Assembly: GCA_023897205.1 (NCBI GenBank)
Contig: JAHWDD010000003.1
Span: forward strand, 2,855,665-2,919,664
Reading direction: 5' to 3'
DNA length: 64,000 nt
From: Exophiala sp. HKRS030
Lineage: Eukaryota; Ascomycota; Eurotiomycetes; Chaetothyriales; Herpotrichiellaceae
Shown here: in pieces, positions 44,587 through 56,519 of the stretch
Layout of the letters: each line of letters starts with the position of its first letter
Position numbering within the stretch: the first letter of the stretch is position 1
Translations under genes and position numbers: made by a program
The notes under the pieces: model-generated
What the model was told of the DNA's origin: nothing
Seen by the model: the letters and a program-made list of their open reading frames with translations, nothing else
Databases searched by the model: none

Positions 44587-45861
44587 ATGGATACTGGTGA
44601 TCAAACCGTGGTTGCAGCCATTGTCCTCACCTCCTTGGCGGCTGTGTTGATTGTTGGCCGATGCATTTCTCGTTTCTTGATCATTCATCAACCTGGGGTC
44701 GAGGACTATCTGATCATGGCTGCTTTTCTCATGTCAGTCGGATATACAACGGTTATAGGATTGGGTAGCTGTCCTTTCCTCGAGGTCGTGGGCAAAACAA
44801 CATAACTAACGTGCTACAAATAGAAGTTGAGCATGGCTTCGGCGAGCCCTCTTACGACCTTACACCAGAGGACATTTTGCATATTTCGAGGGTAGGGTTC
44901 CTGGCGCATACTCCCATTAATGCCGAAGCCTAATGCGTCACACCTAGTACATCTTCATAAGCATCATCCCGTACAGCCTTGGGCTTATGACTTTGAAAAT
45001 ATCCATATTGTTTCAGTATCTCCGATTCTTCGTCCACAGAACATACAGGATCATTAGTTGGGTCTTGATGGGAACAGTTCTTGCAGGGGGAGTTGCTATC
45101 TTGCTTGCCACCTGCCTCGCCTGCCAACCAGTCGCTAGTAACTGGGATGTTCGGATCACAACCGAGCGTTGCATCAACCGCGGTGCGGTAGCCTATGGCA
45201 TGGCAGCCTTCTTCATTCTCACTGATATTGCTATCCTGATACTGCCGATGCCTGTTCTAAAACACCTTCATCTGCCCAGGAGACAGAGAATCAGTTTGAT
45301 GGCAACATTTGCCCTTGGTGGATTGTGAGTCTATCTTCCTCTTGTCACCAAATACCAATGCGTTCCACCAGTAACTGTTCAACTAACGCGGTCTTCTGAA
45401 GTGCTTGCATCACAGCAATCATCCGAGTATACGCACTCCATGACGCATTTGAGTCTCCAGACTTCATGCTCGACGGACCACCTTCCCATGCATGGTCGGC
45501 CGCCGAACTCAACATCGGCATCATCTGCGCCAGCATACCCCTCACTCGACCGTTGTTAGGCAAGATCTTCCCGAAACTACTGTCTGGTAGCAGATCTGGA
45601 CACGCAGCAAGCCCGCGTCACCGCGTTTATGGTGCTGGACCTCCTCGTCGTCGTAATGACGACTTACACCTCAACAGCTCTCTGGAACTCTCCACCCAAG
45701 TGCCCAAAACAGGGAGTGAAGCAACAAGCACTCAAGTCGCGACGCACGAAACGTCGGAAACGAGCAAGGCCGGTTCCGAAAGCTCCGGTGCGGGTGGTTC
45801 GTCGGTGTGTGTGCCTGTAGAGCAGCATTCTAGCGTCATGAGAGAACAGCAAGGTGCATGA
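44587..45861 (+). CDS. Second fungal rhodopsin-like (SAT4/Pth11-type) membrane protein
   Basis: A 360-aa relative of the protein encoded at 27.3 kb. Exons are 44587-44764, 44824-44891, 44948-45324 and 45402-45861 (introns of 59, 56 and 77 nt). The frames join exactly. Landmarks are QPGVEDYLIMAAFLMSVGYT, VEHGFGEPSYDLTPEDI in the first outer loop, IIPYSLGLMTLKISILFQYLRFF, and a paired-Cys loop with CQPVASNWDVRITTERC. TM6 is RISLMATFALGGFACITAII. The C-terminal tail of about 120 residues is Ser/Thr-rich and predicted cytosolic. The last intron ends in GAAG, a less usual acceptor, but only this choice keeps the family sequence FACITAIIRVYALHD. It converges on the MFS gene 412 bases away. Confidence 0.82.
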
Positions 45862-46273
45862 ATGTTGTGTTGTCATCGCATGGGAATGGTTACAGCGCAG
45901 ATTTTATGACGACCCCACAGAGATTTGTTATGATCCCGTCGCGGCTCATACGAGACGTTTGATCACAGGTGCGGCATCCATTACTCATCCGAGACCAGTT
46001 CGCGGCTCACTCGGAATCAAGAACCTGGGCCTCCACTTGATGCAGACTAATCTTCCACAAAGAGTACTATCGGATTCACACTTTGTCAAGCTCGAGACTT
46101 GTTGGAAGGATTTACATGTGTCAATCGGCTTTCATGTATATAAGTTTGGTCAATTCTTAGATATTAAAAATAGCTATACTATGCAAAAACACGCTCAGAA
46201 TTGGCTCAATATGCCCGTAGAGATTAAAACTCATCTAGAAATCAAATGACTGACAGGCTCTCACCTGATTTGT
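45862..46273. other. Convergent 3' region
   Basis: AT-rich 3' ends of the Pth11-type gene (plus) and the MFS gene (minus). The open frame seen here lies over UTR and is not recognised. Confidence 0.5.
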
Positions 46274-47970
46274 CTAGTTCTTATTCAACCTGGCGCGAAT
46301 CCTTGCCCCAAAGACATAGAAACCGAAAGGAATGAACACCATAGCGACACCGATGAAGGCAAGCAGCCATGAAGCCCATTGAAGTCCCAACCTGTGATAC
46401 ATCTGAGTAGTGAATAGAGGGAAGGCAGCACCACCGCCTGATCGCAAGAAAACTTTGGCTGCCAACGCCGAAGCCGCGTACTTCTGGTACGAGTCGATGA
46501 TGTAGTTGTTGACCGAGTAGTAACACAGGACCATGCCGAAACCGAATGCGATGCCCGACGAGGCTGGGCCCACCCAGATGATGTGCTTGTAGGAGGTTGC
46601 GCCGAGGATGAACAGGGCGATAGGGATGAACGGTGCGCCGATCAGGGCGCCGACGAGTCTGTCTTCGGGTGTCGGTGAGCGGACTTGGCAGATTTTCATA
46701 AAGGCCTTTTCTGTCAGTGGGGTTGCTACCAGGGCGAAGCCAGCGCCGATCAGGATTGGAATGAACATCAGACCAATCTGGCCGTCGTTGTACCCGTATA
46801 GTTCACCGAAGACAACTGGGTAGGCGAAGAAGAAGGCGTATAGCATGGCGTAGATGAGCACGATGTACATGCACATGAGGTCGAGGACTGGCTCGGTAAG
46901 GATCATGGTGATGGGTCGGATGAGGCTAGTTCGGATGATGTCGCGGAGAGTGATTTTGGTCTTCTCCTGTTCGGTGATGATGTTCTCGTCTCCGGTTTCC
47001 TTCCTCAATTTGGCGGCACGGCGCTTCAGTATGACCGGTGCATAGGTCTCAGGAATCAGGACCAAGACGATCATCACCACACCTGCAAAGGCCATATTGA
47101 CCCAAAAGAACAGATCAAGACGACCGGATCCGACATTGATCCACCCTGTCACGATCGGGCCGATGACTGGTCCGCAGTATGGTGCGGCAGCGAAGTACGC
47201 AATGGCCATGCCACGTTCTTCGATGTTCCAGATATCTGCAATGGTGCCGCCAGCAAGAGAAAGCCCTGAGCTAGAGAAGACGCCACAAAGGAATCTGCAG
47301 ACAAGTAGACCTCCGATGTTCGGTGCGAGTGCACAGGGTATGTTGAAGATGACATAGAGGAGCAGGGAGATGAAGTAGACAGGTCGACGACCTATGATCT
47401 CGGATAGAGGAGACCATAGTAGAGGTCCGATGGCGAAGCCACACACCATGATCGAACATGTGAGAATGGCGACCTCGAGTGAGACGTTATATTTATCTTC
47501 AATCAGACCCAAGCCACCGGTGGTGATGGAGGAACCAAATGCAATACAAACCACAAGCATGGACACCACTAAAGTGACACACCAGCGATACAGGCGCGAC
47601 CAGTTGTGTGGGTTCTCCTTATCTCCTATTGTGAAAGTCACGAACTCTGCCTTGTCGTCATCGGAAGCACGTTTCTCAACATCTTCTCCGAAGCTACTGG
47701 ACGGTCGTCGTTGGGAACGAGTCGTAGATGCGCGAGTTCGAATCTGCTCTAAGGTTCGCTGCGGCACAAGGCCAGTGGCTGTCTCGATAGTGTATTCCTC
47801 GGGAAAGAGAGGATGTTCTGCTCGTCCGATTTCAGGGTAGTTGATGTCTAGAGGGGTTCGTTTTCTGAAACGCCCAAATCGTGGAGTGTCTTGTGTGTTT
47901 CTGTCTTCCGTAACCGAAGATGTAGGTCAGCTTGTTCAGCTATAGAAGATCTGGTCTGAATATGCTCCAT
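46274..47970 (-). CDS. MFS drug:H+ antiporter, DHA1 type (Tpo/Flr1-like)
   Basis: A 548-aa twelve-TM exporter. Exons on the minus strand are 47970-47915 and 47864-46274. The second exon is open from before a GTG at 47767, but the frame upstream has no ATG. The small first exon (MEHIQTRSSIAEQADLHL) supplies one through a 50-nt intron ending TTTCAG. Family motifs are NPHNWSRLYRW before TM1, motif A LSEIIGRRPVYF between TM2 and TM3, RFLCGVFSSSGLSLAGG in TM4, and the antiporter motif C-like APYCGPVIGPIVTGW in TM5. The central loop is basic. Such proteins export drugs, polyamines or fungal metabolites at the plasma membrane. Substrate is not readable. The 5' exon donor (GTTACG) is weak, so the first 19 residues are less certain. 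Confidence 0.85.
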
Positions 47971-50575
47971 GATGGACAGCTGAGTCAATAGTATTTCGCT
48001 TGTTTTCAAGGTGAAGTATTGGTGATTGTGAGGAAGCAAGCGGCTCAAATGCTGCTTTGTGAGTAATTGTTGAAGTCATTTCTGCTCCAGTGAGCGGCAA
48101 TGCTCCTATTCTTAAATACATCGCTCGTGGAGGAAGCAAAAATATTGATTCAATGATATTGCCTTTTCTGCATCAACGTTGTCCGACAATACGCCAGCCA
48201 ATAAGAGGTTATTTCCATTGACTCCAGCAGAAAGGGAGACGTCATTGGTAAGCGAAACACATGCAAGATGGGACCCGCACGAGGCTTTCAAGTTTGAGTC
48301 AATTGGATTGCGTTGGTAGATGGCATCTATACGTTCAAGCGAAAGTCGGCTGTATGGAAGGATCTCCTTGACGTCGAAGCAACGGTAAGCCTCATTGAGA
48401 GACAATCTAACCTATTGTTGCTTAAACACGTCGCAGAAGCCTCCCAACGGTGCCTGACTAAGGACCTAAACGACGCCGAGAAAAGTCCACATCCTCAATT
48501 GAGCAATTTTTGCATCATCGCCTTGGCTTTGCGTCTTTTTACTGGTCCCTCACCGGCAAGACCTCCGAGAGTCCTAATCTTTTAGCCCGTTGAATGTACG
48601 AAGTGTTTATTGGACCTATGGGAGGTGCTGTACGGCGTAGTCCAGGACTTGAGCACTATTGAGTACTATGACGAACAACGAGATGAATTGATTACCTGGA
48701 GGGGTTTGATAGCACTATTTCCTTTCTCAGTTCCTGCTTCTTGATTCGACCTCAACATACTTCTCTAGCAAAATGATGAAGCTGAGGGCAACTGTTTCGG
48801 TATAAACACAGAACACTGTCTTCCACCTTGATACAAAGGCATAGTTTCCAATACTTCCTCACATCACCATCGGTCTAGGCGACAAGAACACAACTTCATG
48901 CAGTCGAATGGTGCATCCAAGGACATATCCAAACTGCCAACCCCTCGATTGCAGGAAGGACCATTTCCGGACGATCCAGGATTCACTTTCCCACCTCAAG
49001 ATGATCTCGTGCAACTTCTGGAGTTTGCCAGGCCTTGCACTTACCATCGAAGTGAGGAGAAGACGATGACCTTGACACGCAATACTTACCATAAGTCAGA
49101 CTGGCTACGGTTACACATGTCATAAAACTTATAGTTCTTTCGCGGTCTTTAAGTTTCATGAAACCTATGACTACAAGGACCCGATTGAGGCTCAAATACC
49201 CCCAGATTTGTCCTTCGCCACGCAAGGACCGGCTCAATGTATATTAAATAGGGACTGTGTTGCTCGCTTGCGGCAGTTTACACTGCAATGGATACACAAG
49301 GTACAACTGACGGTTAAATTGTATAACATTATATTCAAGACAGCTGCAGGGTCGGGCTAATAGCCAGATCAACGAATACACACTCACACCTATGCAAAAG
49401 AACACTGACAGTTATAGAGGATACTCAAATTTAACCGCCCATCCCTAACTAACGTCAAATTGTTAATTTCAACCCCGGAATTTCCCCATATCTCATCATG
49501 AATCACCTACGTCAACACTTTGATCCTTTCATTTCCCAAGTTGAAATACCCGGACCCTCTTCTCATGGCATTTATCCAGACAACTGCAGGTGAGCTCCTC
49601 TCCCAGGTGTCTCCCTCTAAGCTACAACACACCGATGATCACCACCGGGCCAAGCCCTCCGGGTAAAGTAAGAATGTTCCCCGGAGGGTCTTCCGCCAAG
49701 CTAGAGTCTATTCGACGACAGGCTTGACCTGTCCTCCGCGCAGGCACAGACACGCAGCCCCGAAAAGTGTGAGCAGGATATCAAGTCTAAGACGACCTCG
49801 CACATTGGCACACAAGAGCAGTTCTGTACATCTGTCTTCCAGCTGACATTTCAGTAAGTACAATGTTTGTCAAATAAAGCACACATTAGTGCTAGTCAGG
49901 GTATATGCTCAAAGAACACCTGGCCCTTACCAAGCCTCCCTATGAGTTATGTCTAGAATCAACCAAGCTATATCGGATCGACATGGATCTCCCCACCATG
50001 ATCGTAGCCTCGCCGCTACCCATCAGGCCCATCCTTTCCTCCGAGACAAATCTGGGGACAGACAAGGGTCGAAAGCCTCTGAGTCTTCCTCTCGAAAATT
50101 GTACTGGTCGTCTGATCACTATCAAATCTCGATATCCCAGTTTTTTCTGTCTTTATTTTCTGTGCCTGGCCATGGCTATAGACCACCCACACCTAGCATG
50201 TCCCTTGCTTTTAGGTCTATTAGCCTGAACTTGAACAGGTGGGTGGATCTGTGTGCATGGAAAGAAGATCATCTCCCTATTGCACTGGCTCATGTCTGAT
50301 GCTTTGCACCTTGTCTCCTGCTTGTTACGGCGTAGGCTTCGATCTGGCAGGCATGGAGTAAGGTGAATATACGGCAGGGGGTGCCATAGAAGATGGTTGC
50401 TTGGAATTGGACATCATGATCAAAGCAATGAAGTGGCCGTTTTACAAGAACATCTAAAAGGTCGTCGAGATCCTGCTGAGAACTGATAGAAAGCATTCAC
50501 CCTTCTCTCATTCACACTTCAGACTTTCAATTTTTGCCAGACCCACTCGTTGTCTCGTGAGACTTCTTGGTCAAG
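47971..50575. other. Intergenic, about 2.6 kb
   Basis: The upstream region of the MFS gene and of the xylanase gene, which diverge. Open frames are all below 120 codons and none is recognised. No repeats stand out. Confidence 0.45.
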
Positions 50576-52104
50576 ATGCGTCTCTACCAGCTCGCCAGCG
50601 CGGCCATTGCCACCACTCTGATGGGAGCGGTCGATGCTAAGCCAACGTCGTGAGTTAATTTTCCCAATCCATTTCCTTCTCCTCCTCCAACACCATCCCA
50701 GCATCAAAGGCCCTAGCCCCGAGCCATCCCTAACCAAAGGCCAAAACCTGACACTGACCAACCAAACCAGACCGCACCAGCCGTCCGGCCTCAACCAAGC
50801 GATCAAGGCACGGGCAAGAGCTTCTTCGGCACGGCGGTGACGATCCGCAACGACGCGACGGAACGGGCCATCATCGACAACCCAGCGGAGTTCGGGTCCG
50901 TGACACCCGAGAACGCCATGAAGTGGGAAGTGGTCGAGCCGACACAGAACAGCTTCTCGTTCAGTGGCGCCGACGACGTTGTGGCGCTGGCTCGCTCCTC
51001 CGGCAAGCAGATCCACTGCCACACACTGGTCTGGCACAGCCAGCTGCCGGCTTGGGTGTCGGAGGGCAACTTCGACAATGCCACGTTGATCAATGTCATG
51101 AGGAACCACATCGTCAATGTTGCAGGCAGGTATAAAGACGTCTGCACCCGTTGGGACGTGGTCAACGAAGGTAAATATATCCCACCCTGTCCACTTCCTC
51201 ACGGCACTCTAGTTAGTTAGTTAGCTACACAACCCATCTTCTCTCCCTATCCATCCCCCATCTCCCCTTTACGCCACAGCCCCGACGACCCCATCAGCCA
51301 GAACCTCCCATACTCACAGCAACAAACGCAGCCCTGAACGAAAACGGCACCTACCGCGACTCGGTATTCTACCGGACGATCGGCGAAGCATTCATCCCGA
51401 TCGCATTCCGAATCGCATCGGAAGTGGCACCACAAGCACAGCTCTTCTACAACGACTACAACCTCGAGTCCGGGGCAGCGAAGACGGCGGGCGCACTGCG
51501 CATCGTGAAGCTCGTGCAGTCGTACGGCGTCAAGATCAACGGCGTGGGTCTGCAAGCGCATCTGGCGTCCGAAGTGACGGCGACAGCGGATCAAGCTGCC
51601 CCGTCGCGCGATGTGCTCGTCAATACGCTGTCGTCGTTCACGGCTCTCGGCGTTGATGTTGCATATACCGAACTCGATGTTAGGTTCACCCTGCCTGCGA
51701 CACCGGCGAAGGTCCAGGCGCAGGCAAAGGTGTTTTCTGACGTCGTCGGCTCGTGTTTGGCCGTCAAGCGCTGCGTTGGCATCACTGTGTGGGTGAGTTC
51801 GGCCTGTTTCGTCTATCTATCTATCTATCCATCCATCCATCCATCGATTCACCCCATCCATCATGAAACCCCTTGCAGCCCTCCCTTCAAGTTCCCATCG
51901 GTCCGCCCCTTACTTACTCCTCTTGATCTCATTATCCTCGTCGCTAACCCTCGATTTCCTTCTTTGTCTAACCAGGGCGTATCCGACAAATACTCATGGA
52001 TCCCCGACGTGTTCGAAGGCGAAGGGTCGGCGCTCCTGTGGGACGAGGACTTGCGCCCGAAGCCCGCGTACTACGCCACGCTGCAGACGCTGCAGTCGAG
52101 GTAG
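50576..52104 (+). CDS. Secreted GH10 endo-1,4-beta-xylanase, frame break near 5' end
   Basis: An extracellular xylanase that cuts the xylan backbone with a retaining mechanism. The signal peptide is in exon 1 (MRLYQLASAAIATTLMGAVDA). Exons 3 and 4 are 51332-51792 and 51976-52104; exon 2 ends at 51170. Catalytic residues are visible: acid/base Glu in TRWDVVNEAL (split by intron 2) and nucleophile Glu in VAYTELDVRF. Also present are EFGSVTPENAMKWE and HTLVWHSQLPAWV. There is no cellulose-binding module. With exon 2 starting at the best acceptor (50771), SGLNQAIKAR reads well but then runs out of frame before GKSFFGTAV; one G is missing at 50812-50814. An alternative acceptor at 50799 gives an intact 344-aa protein but drops the first helix. 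Coding DNA is very rich in G/C-ending codons. Confidence 0.8.
51811..51844. repeat. CTAT/CCAT microsatellite in xylanase intron 3
   Basis: About four CTAT units followed by four CCAT units inside the last intron of the xylanase gene (51793-51975). Confidence 0.8.
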
Positions 52105-53259
52105 TGAACGGGAAACAAGGACTGGATTCGTTGAATGATGGTTATCAATCCCCTTTTTCGGTTTTCTCGCACAATGGACGGACCGGTATCGCGGCGAGTG
52201 ACTTCCTCCGTAGTCAGGAAGAGTGGGTTGTGGATCTTGCCCTTCGTTGTGTTTTGCACAATGCCTGTTGCGTGTTGTGTCTTGCGTGTTGTGTCTTGCG
52301 TGTTGTGTGTTGTGCGTTGCGGAAAAGAGCCGGAAAAGAGTTAGTTCGGCGATACCTTTGGGCCGGTGCATCTGTTTCGACCTTCACATATATCGGCTTT
52401 GTTCACCGTTGTCGTAAGTTTAATCTCTTTTGTAGAGAGACAAAATTGTCTTGGCTATATGTCCTCGCATATATGAGCTTTGGGAGTGGCTGGTAGCAGT
52501 CAAATTGCTATCATGTCCATGGAGGGAGGGAAAGTAATGAAAAGAGAAAAGGAAGCGCAAGGAGTAAGTACTATCACAAACAACTAATAAAGACATTTTC
52601 ATTTTCATGTTGATACGCTCGCTCGTGGTCATAAGCTCGTAAAAGTACCTGAAGAAGCCCATGTAGCCAGTCAAGTTGAAATTGCTCAGACATGGCAAAC
52701 TTAATGACGCCAACCCCCCAATATACTCCTGCCATCATTGACCAGTATCGACTGTGTTCTGTGGTCACTCGATGCCAAATCACTTGGTCAATATCCAGTG
52801 TTTTGTAAAGTCCAGCTTTCCGTCCATGTCCCAAGGTCTCCTGAGACGTAGGGAATTGGCTTTATGCACTCTAATCACATACATGCAATAAAAGGAGTGA
52901 GCTCAATATGAAGTAAATCGAAAGCAAAAAACAACGCCATCGGTGGCCCAGCCAGTACCCCGTATTAAAATGCTCCTAAGCAACAGCTTTCGAAATGTTG
53001 TTTTCTTTCACAAAACTCCTCGCAAATGTCGTTTAATGATTCATGTTCGATTGTCCATATTCAAAGAGTATGAACGGCGCTGGACAAGCACTTCGTGTGC
53101 AAAGGCCAAGGTCATGCTGAGAATGATGAGTTTTTCTGTAATTATGGGAGATGTTGCCCAATAACTGCAATCCAACACAAGTTATTCCACAAATCCTTTG
53201 AGCTGTCTTCGTTATCCTAGGGTTTAAGCAGAGAGTCTTCTTCACCCCATCTTCCCTGC
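52105..53259. other. Convergent 3' region after the xylanase gene
   Basis: About 1.15 kb with no recognised gene. The first part contains the GTGTTGTGTCTTGC tandem repeat. The rest is AT-rich with short open frames. Confidence 0.5.
52267..52320. repeat. TTGCGTGTTGTGTC minisatellite
   Basis: Three to four imperfect copies of a 14-nt unit (TTGCGTGTTGTGTC and shorter GT-rich variants), 160 bases after the xylanase stop codon. Confidence 0.75.
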
Positions 53260-55486
53260 TCAAGTAAAAGGGTCGTCTCTTGGCCTTTGATCAGGGAAAG
53301 GCAACCGTTGGTTATGACTTGGGTGGAATGTACTAAACATGGCTAATCTTTCACCTATACTCAGGCTGCTGTTATGACCATGGCTTTGGCTAGGCATGGT
53401 AGCAAAGGCACTTGTATTGATAAATGGGTCGCTTAGACTTGGAACATGTCTCGGATTTTTGGCTCGATAGCTGCGCTTGGATGGATCGAGCTCGAATGGA
53501 CTGCCCAGACGTCTCTGTTTTGGATCGATTTCTGGCGGAGCAAGTGAAGGAGCCGTGATCGATGTATTGGCTAGAGCAGTCAATGATGCTGGAAGAGCTG
53601 GAACAGGTGGGATACCATTTTCTGGATCCGGAGTCTGTGTTGTTGGTGGAATGAAGAGTCTTTCAAAGTGTTCCCGACTATTGGCTACAGCGCCCAAAGT
53701 TGCTCCACGATTTCGAACACGGATCCTACGCTGATTGATATCACCGGCACCAGTAAAGACCAACTCCGGGCGATTCTCTGTCTTGGATTCGAGGGCCATG
53801 GGAGTGGGAGGGTTCATATCAAGATCAGCAGAACTCTTGTTGAGGTTGCTGCCGCTTGGACTCAATTCATCGTCCAGGATATGTTGAGCCCTTCGTTTGT
53901 TGATATTAAGTAATGACTCGGATTCCAATTTGAATGGAGACAAAAGTCTCGAATCAGTGGTGTGCACGGTTCCGAAATGGCCATGACTAACGTGGCGGCG
54001 GTGCTGGTTTGAGGAATTACTGGATCCATTCCATGTGCTGTAATTGAAAGGTGAAGCAAGTCTTGGGATGTTGTTGGCGACTTTGAGCCTGTCGGCCTGG
54101 GTTTCCACAGCTGGTCCAGAGGGGTGGAAAGAGACATGGCATCCGATTCCTTGTTGACGGAGTATTGAACCAGTCATCTGACATCTGCTTGACTGGTGGT
54201 GAGTCCCCTGCAACAACTTGAGCGAGAGGTGCAGTGGCTCCACTGGCCACGAGTGAAATGCCAAGTTCCCTGGTGGTGTATGCGGTGGATAGGTCTTGAT
54301 CTCCTTGGTGAGGGGTGGGCCGGCCTAGTCGAGATGATGGTCTTCTCAAGAATTGGTCCTGGAATGGCGAAGGACTTCGAGACTCACGCAGTCGTTGATA
54401 GTGGGCCGAGATGGTGAACTTTTCTTTGCACAACTGCTTCAGACGTTTCCTGGTTGCGCGTTCCGAGGGCCATGGTCCCCTGATATCAATATTATCGGTT
54501 CTCAGAAAGTCATTAGGCTCCGGGTCCTGTCTCGTACAAAGCTTCGACTCTCCATGACGTTTCGCATCCTGTATCGTTTGACGATTGGTTTGGAGAACCT
54601 GCTCGCCCTCGGCCATGTTTCTTTCGCACGTCGAGCGACACGATGACAGACACCGGTGGGTGGGACGCTACCAGGAACAGTCTTGAAAGGGGTAACGGTC
54701 GGATCAGCCAAGTACATCTGGTAGACGTTGAAGAGATGATTGTCCATTTCAATACTCCACTGAACATTGGCCTTGGTGGTGAGGGAATGAAGGCGCAATT
54801 TCTTGCTTTTCCGCGAGGGAGTGTCTTGAATAATGTTGACTTTTGTCGGGGAGAAAGGATCTTGTCCATCGAGGTCAGGACTAGTTGCACTTCCATCGAA
54901 GGATGTTGGTCGAGTAGTGAAGGCATCGGCGGATGATTGGGAGGACTCTGATCGAATGGAACATTCTGAAGAAGAACGATGCATTTCCCAGGCACTATGT
55001 CGATAGTCCTGGGCCACGCCTTTGGTTTGTGCAATGGGAGTTCTCGGGAGTTGTGAGTCTCTCAAGGATGACAGTTTCAGTCGATCACTGGGTGACGGAT
55101 CTGAAATGGCGTGGAGGAAAAGTGGTCTTGAAGGTTCAGCCAACGCCTCGACCGAAGGGACGGGGATATCGACGTCGAGATTGAAGGGGATTGCAAAGAC
55201 TGTGCGCTGGAGGGATCGGAATATCGGAAGCGAACAAGGCAGAAGGAAGAGCATTATTCCTGGCTAGAGAGTTGTTGGGGTTGATACGTGAGCGGCGGAC
55301 GCGACAGGTTGAGTGATGAGGTGGAGGTGGCAGTTTGAGCTCAGCAAAGGTCTGATCAGGTGTCTTTGGGTCGTCGGTGCCATCGAGACGGAAGGGTGCA
55401 AAGTTTCGAGGCAGGGTAATGGACATTTGTGGTTTCTTTTGAGCCGATGAAGCCATGAGGGTAGGTGAAAGGTCAAGATGAGCCAT
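53260..55486 (-). CDS. Ascomycete-conserved protein of unknown function, probably nuclear
   Basis: A multi-exon minus-strand gene starting at ATG 55486 (MAHLDLSPTLMASSAQKK). Exon 1 is 55486-55288 and exon 2 is 55199-54599 (intron of 88 nt, CACAG end). Exon 3 starts near 54479. A further frame change near 54,100-54,170 leads into the last exon, which ends at 53260. The core motif is NVQWSIEMDNHLFNVYQMYL then DPTVTPFKTVPGSVPPTGVC and HRVARRAKETW. A second conserved block is GPWPSERATRKRLKQLCKEK with SRSPSPF. Then come repeated SPF motifs (LASPF, LLSPFKLESESL, LGSPFEL) and KRRAQHILDDELSPSGS. I know this motif set only from unnamed fungal proteins. The W.IE.DN.LF..Y pattern recalls DNA-binding helices, but no family is certain. 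Introns 2 and 3 have weak sites, so indels remain possible. Confidence 0.6.
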
Positions 55487-56519
55487 GGTTCTTCCTCAAC
55501 AAGCGCACACTAGGTGTTGAGTGAGAAGAAGGACGCGACAGCTGAAGTAGGTACAGCGACCCAAGAAATGCAGGGCGGATGATAGTCGAGGCGTCTACGG
55601 GTTCATGCTGTGTACGCGCGGTGTGGGTTCGGGTATGCGGTCGACCGACGCAGGATGGAGTTGAGTTGCAGAGGATGGGAGGGCCGAGGGCGTCTAGAGG
55701 ATGGTGGTGGTGTAAAGAGAGGATTGTTGTGGTTAGGTCTGCAGTAGACAAATAAGATGCAACTGTTCAGCAACACGAGCTGAAGCAGGGTGGTGAAGGT
55801 GGGATCAGATGTTGGATAGAGGTAGTCGAGAGGCGAAGAGATGAAGTGGTGAAGTGGTGAACTGGACGTGTCCTGAGCGCGAACTGTCAGTTGGGAGTGG
55901 AGGGTGTAGCGGAGGTCGGTGTCAAGACTGAAGACTGTCCGGCGTAGTTGGAGGCTCAGGGACGCAGGGAGGGAGGGACAGAGGGACAGAGGCGTGGCAG
56001 GGCGGACAGCGGACAGGATGTGCTGCTGCGATGGTCGGGTAGACCAGACGGTAGGGAGGAGTGAATGAAGCCAAGGTGAGAAAATGATGGTGGCTGGGGG
56101 CAAGGAGGAATGGCGACTGCAGGGGAACAAATTAGGAAGACCGGGGTTCGTGTTCTAAGCGAGATGGTGCCGGGAGTGAATGGAACGAACGGTGGGATAT
56201 TGAGAAAAGTAAAGTCGATTTGGAGGATTGAAGTCGGATGAATTAAAGACAACAGAGTTGAAGTGGAAAGAAGAAGTTGATGTGGAAGAAGATTTGTCGG
56301 TGCACAGATTCACTTGGTTGAAGAATCAACGGAAGAATCAGGATATAATGGATTGGAATGTCGCAAACTTGGGCACGCGTCTTTTGTCTGCGTTGGGAGG
56401 AGAGGCAATTGGCTTTTGGCCTTTTGAGGGCACCCGAGGGGGATAAGGATTAAGGACTGAGGACTGAGGATTAAGGAGAGAGAGGCCGAGAGATCAAGTG
56501 GAGTGGGTGTGGTGGTGGA

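Noticed and set aside
50519..51202. 227-codon minus-strand open frame
   Set aside because: It is antisense to the xylanase exon and explained by strong G/C-ending codon use.
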